From Cytidiella melzeri (taxonomy: Eukaryota > Basidiomycota > Agaricomycetes > Polyporales > Irpicaceae): a stretch of 64,000 nt of DNA. The translations under genes were made by a program, and so were the position numbers. How positions within the stretch are numbered: the first letter of the stretch is position 1; every line of letters begins with the position of its first letter. The stretch is taken from NCBI GenBank assembly GCA_022592445.1, contig JABYQR010000106.1, forward strand, positions 1 to 64,000, read 5' to 3'. Below, piece after piece: positions 56,878-64,000 of this stretch. The notes beneath the pieces are model-generated. The model had not been told where the DNA came from and did no database searches. It saw nothing but the letters and a program-made list of their open reading frames with translations.

Positions 56878-59296
56878 CTACTTGCGCTTTTTCGACGCTG
56901 GAAGAAGAAGGGGACAGGATGAGATCAAAACTTCTCGACAAATTGAACCGCGCGTCTTACCTGCAGCAACACTACCGGTCGACGCCTTGCGTTTCGACCC
57001 TGCACCTCCAGACTCGATTTTCTTCTTGGGCTTTTCCCCGGCACCTACCACCACCGCTGCCCCTGGCTCCTCTTCGCAGTCAGGGCAGAACCACTCGCCT
57101 TCCGGCACAGCTTCCAGCGGCGGATCAAGGCATGCGAGGTGATAAGGGTTATCACACTGGTCAGAACTAAGGCTTCAGTACGCGTTAACCAGTTCGAATG
57201 AGAGCTAGACACACCTTCTCACACTCCAGCAGCGAATCATCTTCGCCGGTATCTTGTTCGCACAACACACAGAGCTCGGGGGGTTCCATATCGATAGGAT
57301 AGCGAGGTAGATCCGACAGCTTGTCGTTCGGCTTTGCAAGGAAGAACGTCGTGTTCTGGCCCGCCGCGACCCTAAGCAATCGACATCAATAAACTTGCTA
57401 ATGACTTCCTCAAGCGTGCTTGACGTACTGAAAGACATCAATACCAACAAGGGGTTGGTGCCGTGTCGGTTTTGTGGCGCTCTTTGGCTCGTCCGGACCC
57501 AAGCCGAGTTCCGCTGAAAGAAGAAAATGAATGATCCGCATGTTGTATTCAATTCACATGGCTAGCAGACACACCGTTTTGAGCGCTCTGTCCAAACGTG
57601 ATAGTCATCACACCGCCTTCGTCGTCGGGAGCGAGGAGCCAATGGGAAACTCCACCGCAACTCGGTTTCGTGGCTTTACAGCCCCTATCACGCGACTTGT
57701 TTCAGCCTTGGCCATAGAACCGACACGTTTCAAGCGGTACGTACATTATGTCCTGGAAGTACCGAGGTGTCGAGTATGGTTGACCGGCCGAGCCATCACC
57801 GGTCGTTTTCCACTACGTTGTGGACTTGCATGAGTTGCCTCCAAGTGTTGATAATGATCATCTTACGTACCTTTCCAGCCATCCAATACATTTTCTGGCG
57901 ATCGATGACGACTGTGTTGGTAGGTCCGGCGGTGATTTCCAGGCCCATGGTAGCCTTATTTGGACCTGCAAACTACAGCGGCATTAGAAGGAGACTTTTG
58001 AAAACCGACGGCATGCTGACGTTAGGCACAACTTTAGGGATAAGGACATCGTTCTGTAGGCCGGTACCGAGTCCTAGCCGGCCATAACCATTGCAGCCCC
58101 AGACGTAGACAAGCCTTTCGAAAGATCAGGATGAAGCCCAACAATTGAACGGAAAACAAAGACATACCCTTCACTGTCGAGTGCGACACTGTGTTGCTGA
58201 CCACAGGCAATTTGGACAATCGTCTTGTCGTTTAGAGCTTTCACGAGCACTGATAGTAGGCTTCAGTGTTTAGGTTGTTCACGATGTGCTTTCCTAGTGG
58301 TGGGCAGCTACATGAGATGATTCTTACAGGGTTCAGGTTCCACATCAAAAGCCACCTTTCCGGCTTGCACAATATGTTCTCCTGTCTTGCCGTTACCAAG
58401 CTGACCTTTCTCCGCGCTGCCAAAGGCATACACTGTGACGTAAAGTTTGTTACAAGACGCGGGCATGGAGTGAAACAAACCCTCACCTCGACCACTCGCA
58501 GTTAAGACGAGGGAGAACGTAAGACCTGCGGCGGCTTGTACAACCTTTTCCTTGTTCCCCTCAAAGTCAGGGCCATCGATCGCTTTGAACTTGGCGACTT
58601 CCGGGCACACTGAGTGTCCGCACTAGCGATGTTTACCTAAATTGAGACAATCCTCCCGAATTCCGTCACTCCCAAGCACTTACCTGTCCCATATTATTGA
58701 CACCACAAGTCCATACTTGACCGTCACTTCCAACAAGGAGGGTGTGGCTCCTACCACAGGCTGCGGTGATGAACTTTGTGTCTTTGCTCGCACCCAGCTC
58801 TTGTGGAGTAAGTTTCTTCGGCGCGTTCTCCGACACAGCATCTCCTGAGACTCCGAGGACGGATCGCTCACTCCGTCCGAACAACCACGCCGCGCCGTCG
58901 ACGTCGAGCACAACGCAGTGACACCCGGAATGGGAGGTGTGAATGGAAACAGCCTTGACGTTGCTGAGAGAACGCAATATGTGTGGCTCGAGTAAGTCAG
59001 GCCTATGTTCAAACAAAGGTCAAGGACGTAAGAGTCGGTGAAGCGGGTGCGCTCACTTTGGCTCATCCAAGTTCTTCTTGTTCCCACTGCTCTTCCGTCC
59101 TAGTCGTGGCCTACGAAGCACCGAGGGATCAGCGTGTTATGTCTTAAGGTTGCGTCAAGTTACACGTACCAGTCAACTCCGCCACACAGCAGAACTGCAG
59201 TTACTGGTTAGCGTTTGTTGCAGCGGCGAGCACGGTGGTATCCTTACCTCTTCCCCACTCCTGCTCGGTTTTTGAAGACGAGGCATTGTCAGTCAT
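56878..59296 (-). CDS. RCC1-repeat protein with C-terminal PHD finger
   Basis: The start at 59296 gives [16 protein letters not shown], then across introns [15 protein letters not shown], the entry of an RCC1-type propeller. Blades include [49 protein letters not shown] and [17 protein letters not shown]. After the propeller comes [16 protein letters not shown] and a full C4HC3 PHD finger: CVLC, CEKC, YHLAC and WFCPDC. A Lys/Arg-rich tail ends SKKRK, a likely nuclear signal. PHD fingers read histone tails and RCC1 propellers can bind nucleosomes or Ran, so a chromatin reader is the best guess. It is the second RCC1-family gene here and is not closely similar to the F-box one. An alternative Met at 59286 is out of frame with the propeller. 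Confidence 0.85.
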
Positions 59297-60180
59297 GTTG
59301 GATGCACGATGGGAGGCTGTGAGAACAAGTCGTCGAGAGGGGGCGCCCGGTGGTAGGACTCGGACTACCTCCTCACTACGACCGGTCCCTGTATGCCATA
59401 TGCATCCGCTTACAACTCCGAGTCCTAGATGTCTCTGAACTGCAGTGAATGCTGGCTTGCTCGAGAGTTGACGTTGCTCTTCAACATTGGCGTGTAGAGA
59501 AGAAGGCCAGAGAGCTGAACCGACGTTGGTGGGTATTACTCAAACGCTCAGACGACAACATCTTGGTGTACATATTACACCCGCAACGACCTTGCTTCCT
59601 GGCACTCACCTTCTCTTCTCACGATGATAGACTTTGACCAACGAGAGTGTACGGAATCAAAGGTGAGGGCGCGGTCGACGGTCGGTCGTCTTCCTACTCG
59701 AGCTCTTTGACTGCAACAGAGGATTGACTGAGTCGATTATAGTTAGTGCAGTGGTGTTCAGATACAGTCAAAACCAAAACGATACAAATTCAGTAGGCCA
59801 CAGTTGAACAGGTAAATTGCATGGTATAGCATAACGAGAAAGTGTATAGCTACAAAAGATATACATGTACATGGAGCAACTGCAAATTACGCAATGTCGT
59901 TCAGGACATTTGAACAATGTACAGTAACAGCAAAGAAAAACTATATGCCATGGCTAGGTATCAGTCTATAGAGAGGCCCGAGCTTTTGCGGTGTGTGGAA
60001 CGCTCCAGAACGAAAACAGTACAAGCACGGGGATAGGAGATCATGAACATCCCAGATTCCAAACAAATCTTGGCCCTCAGAGTAAGGAGGCGTGACGCCA
60101 CTTTACACTGTAACGCGATCGACGGCAGTGCTGAGGAGTCCAGCTACAATCGGTGTTATCAATATGCCTCTTAACACCTC
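59297..60180. other. Intergenic, RCC1-PHD promoter side and TF 3' side
   Basis: 884 bp. No gene seen. The left part should contain the RCC1-PHD promoter; the right part is AT-richer and probably holds the 3' UTR of the transcription factor. Confidence 0.55.
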
Positions 60181-62445
60181 CTATGTGGCCAGAGCTCGCA
60201 GCTTGTTAGCTTCGTCCGCTTTGAAACAAGAGGACAAATCAGTCAAACCGGAGGAGGAATGCGCAAGCCACATGGCAGCGGGATGAGGAACTTACCGATC
60301 AGGGGGCATCTGCCCCGCAGTGCATTCATCGCGTTCAAGACACCGGCGAGAGACGTCGAGATCAGCACCTCCTGTGGTGAAGCCGCCTGGGACATGTTGT
60401 ATGTCATGTTTCGTTTCAAGTTAGCCAATGCGTTTGCAAGAGTCTGCCCGACCATATTCCACAGCACCTAGTTCAGGAATGAAGACAGCTCGTTAGCATC
60501 GAGACTGTAGTAGAGATCGAGATCGACGAGATAAAAAAAGGCACACACCCCCATGAGCGGATCAGCATACACAAAAAGCTCCACGTGAACAGATTGCAGA
60601 AGTCTTGCGGCGGATACGGCAGAATTGAGAGCTTTGCTTCTATCAACGTCCCATGCGTGTCCAAAGGGTGCATGCAACTGCAAGGTTGCCACGTAACACA
60701 ACGTGTATACGAAGAGCAGCTCGCGGACATGCCTTGAATTGGTGCCGTCAGATATCACCAGGGCTGGTAATACTGCCTTCACCTGTTCTATTCGAGCGTC
60801 GAGCGCGACAAACTGGGCTTGCAACGCTGGATTGTCTGGGGCTTAGAATTTGACAGTGAGCAAGGAAGACCTGTGAAAGTACCAATAGAGGCGCCAAGCA
60901 ACTCACTATGGTTCCACTTCTCCGCCAACTGCGAGCTTCTTTCGAATAAGATAGCTGCCTTTGCCCGTAAGCACAACAGGCTCTGATTCGGCAACTCCGT
61001 GGTGAGGCCGTCGAGGAAGTACTCGATGGTTCTTGCGCTCGAGTTGCCCTGGGGCATCACCAGATGCTATATAACAGTGAGATCAGTAACCAGTTTGGTT
61101 GGAAAGTAACGCTAGCCAGAGGGAAGAGCATATCGGCCTATCACAACAAAGAGGCACAGATTGCCGACCCATGTCGGGGGTGGCGGATTATCGAACTCCA
61201 ACAACCACAACAATTGGCGAAACTAGCAGGATAGCGAACAGGCAGCAAGACACGCACCTGTTCGTAATCGCTCATCTCGAGGGGCCATGGCGTGTCCACG
61301 CGTGTCGCCGCTGTACCTTGTTGTGCGAGGAGCGAAGTCGCTCCGCAGACAACAACCAAGCACCGGTCCAGTGTGAAGATCGTCCAGAACGCCCGTATCC
61401 TCTCGCCTTCTTCTATATCGTCCATCGGTGGAAACAGCTGCACGTCCGGTATGCTCCCCGGATGCTCCCCAATTAAAGGGTGATTCATCTGGGTATTCAT
61501 CCACTCGGAACTACGAAGCTTGTGCAGCTTGCACCCGACAGCGATCGACATAGCGGCGGCGGCGTGATAATTGCCTGATATACGACTGTTCATGTGATAG
61601 AGGCACATCCCCAACAACACCTCTGCTTGTAGCGTGTACAGCATCGTGGATGGGTCCAGCTCGGCTGAGAGAGCTTGCTCAGCGCGTTTGAGAAGCTGCG
61701 GGACTTCTTTCGTAAGATCATCATCGCCACCGCCAATGCCAACGCCGGAACCTGCAGAGAACAGTACTCCAAAGAGGAACGTCGCGTGGACGAGTGCTGC
61801 AGGTAGAGGAGACTGAGGTGTAGGAGGGATGGACGCTTTGAGTTTCTCCAGGAACCGAGGAAGGTGTAAGAAGAATCCAAATTCCGGAGCGTAGCTGACA
61901 AATGTCTGCATACTGGACGAAAAAGGAAACGGAGTACCGTCAGCATTACGGCTAAGGGATCCGTGTCCCCCATGTCTCACATAATGCGAATTAACTCACA
62001 TTCGCTGATGCCGCTGTGCGGCGTCTGCAGGAGACTGCTCTGGGGACGGATCTCGAGCCTGGGGTGTCTGATTGCGGGCATGGGGGTCGTGAAGCGTTAT
62101 TGAACCACTATCCCCTTCAAGTTCACGGATACGGGCTTCGAGGTAGGAGATGTGTTGCTCAAGGATTTGCGAGGCGGTGGGGCCTTCGTCGGTGTATTCA
62201 CAGTCAAGAATGTTCGATCGTGTACATTGGTTACACGTGGGTCGTTGGCCGTCACATCTCTAGCAAAACTTTGAGGCGCGGAGACGAATTGGAAAGCAGC
62301 GGCGACTCACCATCTTGCGTCGCCTGTAAACGTGCGTGTCAGCGAGCGTGGCCTGTCATACGAAGGGCTGAATGGCCACGTACCTGCATCGAAGGCACGC
62401 TTTACCTCTCTCCAGCTGAGGCGAGGAGCTGGCGAACTGGGCCAT
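60181..62445 (-). CDS. Zn2Cys6 transcription factor with fungal-trans domain
   Basis: The start at 62445 gives MAQFASSSPQLERGKACLRC, then a binuclear cluster assembled over two introns, CLRCRRRKMRCDGQRPTCNQC (CX2CX6CX5CX2C, last Cys in SNILDCEY). It is followed by a coiled-coil-like ISYLEARIRELEG for dimerisation. The regulatory domain (61980 downwards) contains FSSSMQTFVSYAPEFGFFLH, AVGCKLHKLR and EGERIRAFWTIFTLDRCLVV, the signature helices of the fungal-specific TF domain. The last exon is ADEANKLRALAT with stop at 60181-60183. It acts in the nucleus, binding CGG-type half sites. Neighbours give no clue to target genes. Confidence 0.9.
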
Positions 62446-63662
62446 CGAGGGTATACTAGTAATTGAGTTTGACGAAAGCAGCTCGCAGTGAAGAGACGAC
62501 TAACCCATTCGGAGAGCCGGTTATATACGCGTGAGGGTATATCGGCGGAGGACTTAAGATCCAAACTTTGATAACTCGCTCGTGGCACGCGGAAATATCA
62601 TCTGCAGAAACGAGGTGGTATGGGTGGTTGTTGTAACGCCGAGTGCAGGGGGCTGTGCGATGAAGTTGTACGCACCAGTTTTGTGTTCCTTGTCCGGAGG
62701 ACTCTATTTGTGGCTGCACGGGCTCTAGTATAAAGCGGCACCAGTGGAGACACAGGGGCGAAGCGACGGGCAAAAAGCTAAACATGAGTCCTACCTTGGC
62801 CGGCGGGATTCAGGCCGATGTTAATTGTTTCGAGTACAAGATTTGATCGGGCCGACAGCAGACAAAGGAAATCAAGGACTCTGCCCTGAGTTTGTGTGTA
62901 AAGACGACGCACTTTTGCTGGCAGAGTGAGCTGGGTTTGCTCGTCTCGCCCCTGAAGACATTGCGTATGGCAAAGCCCCTGAGTTTGGAAGGCCGGTTCC
63001 CATCGGACACTCCTAGACAACCACCGACGGACGCAAACTTAGTCGTCTGTGTCGTCGATGCGTCAAGGACGCAAGCGAGTCATCCAACGGTGCTCAGCTA
63101 GGGCTGAACAAAGTTTCACTTGCCCGGGCGGTCCATGTAGCGTATCGTGTACCGTGAAATTTTTCGTGTCCAGCGTGGTACGGGCGAGGAAGCACAAGTG
63201 AAAAGCGGTACTGGGGTTGAGCAGATGAGCCGGAGACGCAGGAGCATGTTTGTGCGTGTGGGTGGTCGGGAATAGAGTCTTGGTTCAAATGCAACGCTTT
63301 GTCAGCACACTCTCGACACAGCGTTTATCGGGACGTAACCATGATCGGATTAGGAAATTCTCAACTTCGACGCTCATCGCAGTTCCGTACCCGAAGACAC
63401 CGTGGCCCGGTTCTTCACGTAAGTCTGTTCACTTGCTGTGCTCGCAAATCCGACCATGTATTCTCTTCAAGCACGAGCAAATTATTCTCTTTGACCGACG
63501 TGAAGATGAATAAGCACTGGATAATTTAAGGTTCTACCCAATTCCCCCGATGGTTCCATATATAAATAAATACAGCAGGTAATAATAGCAGCTCAGAGAA
63601 AAATTACGTGTACCACATATAGCATAATCCACCATGGAGTCGTTATCATGCAAGCTGAAATA
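62446..63662. other. Intergenic upstream of Zn2Cys6 factor
   Basis: 1.2 kb with only short overlapping ORFs and no recognised motif. It should contain the promoter of the factor and the 3' UTR of the edge gene. Confidence 0.55.
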
Positions 63663-64000
63663 TCACATCGCCGCCAACGCTTCGCGCATTTTTTGTGTTT
63701 GATGTTCTAGAGCAAAAAAAAAAAAAAGGAAGTTTGGAGTCAGTATGGTGCTAAGACTCGGAATTTTACAAATACGCAGTGCCAAAATTTGGAATCAGCC
63801 AACGGCGAGATGCACTCAGGAGGATCTAGAACCGCCACAGAGGAACGAGAGAAAGTACACCCACCGATAAACGGAGCACCCGAAATACCGTCGAGCGCAG
63901 CGCACAGCTGAGTGAGTGCAACAGCAAATTGCCCTTCGCCCGGCAACGCAGCGGAGGAGGCCCACGCTGTTCGAGAGCTCCGCAGAGAGCGGAGACCCAG
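63663..64000 (-). CDS. 3' end of an unidentified gene (partial)
   Basis: The minus strand reads from the edge ASSAALPGEGQFAVALTQLC, AALDGISGAPFI, then an intron (donor GTGGGTGT, acceptor TTGCTCTAG after a long T run), then in phase EHQTQKMREALAAM and stop at 63663-63665. The phase match across the intron supports a real gene. Too little is present to name it; the end is helical and lacks membrane segments. Confidence 0.6.

Noticed and set aside
1..64000. CRISPR array, bacterial operon, phage or secondary-metabolite cluster
   Set aside because: No regularly spaced repeats, no prokaryotic gene layout and no backbone synthase genes such as PKS or NRPS; ERG9 is a primary sterol gene.

Overview
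The window looks like a basidiomycete (Agaricomycetes-type) nuclear chromosome. The genes are eukaryotic and split by many introns of about 50-70 bp with GT..AG ends and CTRAY-like branch sites. The gene set is fungal: TOR kinase, squalene synthase ERG9, a Pom34-like nucleoporin, a Con7-like regulator, Zn2Cys6 factors and fungal LTR retrotransposons. No species can be named from the sequence alone.

Layout. 1-10.1 kb is a nest of dead transposons. A Ty3/Gypsy element was split in its integrase by a minus-strand Ty1/Copia element (873-7208, 5-bp target duplication AGAAG). That Copia element was later hit by two other LTR elements, which survive as solo LTRs (4220-4975, TSD GACGC; 5447-6161, TSD GTTAG). 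It also carries an in-place inversion of about 312 bp. After it come a tRNA-like/SINE-like unit, a broken intron-containing gene fragment and a Tc1-like transposase relic. The decay pattern is almost wholly CpG to TpG/CpA, including all five catalytic Asp-to-Asn changes I could read, which points to cytosine methylation of repeats.

10.5-23.7 kb is a dense housekeeping block: TOR (minus), an intron-containing tRNA-Pro(AGG) (plus), an F-box/RCC1-repeat protein (minus) and a Pom34-like nuclear pore protein (minus).

23.7-44.8 kb is gene-poor. The only confident gene is a Con7-like zinc-finger transcription factor (31486-34568, minus), with about 7.8 kb of gene-free DNA downstream and about 10.2 kb upstream. 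It has a 630-bp intron directly after the finger exon. A 252-codon orphan ORF and candidate introns of non-coding transcripts lie in the flanks. A divergent ~160-bp tandem duplication sits next to the following gene.

44.8-64 kb is dense again. A TGS1 cap hypermethylase is head-to-head with a large Zn2Cys6 protein ending in an AlkB/2OG-oxygenase-like domain that lacks visible iron ligands. A 75-aa protein is head-to-head with ERG9. These are followed by ~4 kb without a recognisable gene, an RCC1-repeat protein fused to a PHD finger, a Zn2Cys6/fungal-trans transcription factor, and the 3' end of an unidentified gene at the edge.

Functionally the block covers growth signalling (TOR), sterol synthesis (ERG9), snRNA/snoRNA cap maturation (TGS1), nuclear pore, SCF ubiquitin ligase adaptor and transcription control. 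I see no metabolic gene cluster, CRISPR array or prokaryotic operon. The most unusual items are the apparently dead AlkB-like fusion protein, the gene desert and long intron of the Con7-like gene, and the transposon nest with its methylation-type decay and internal inversion.
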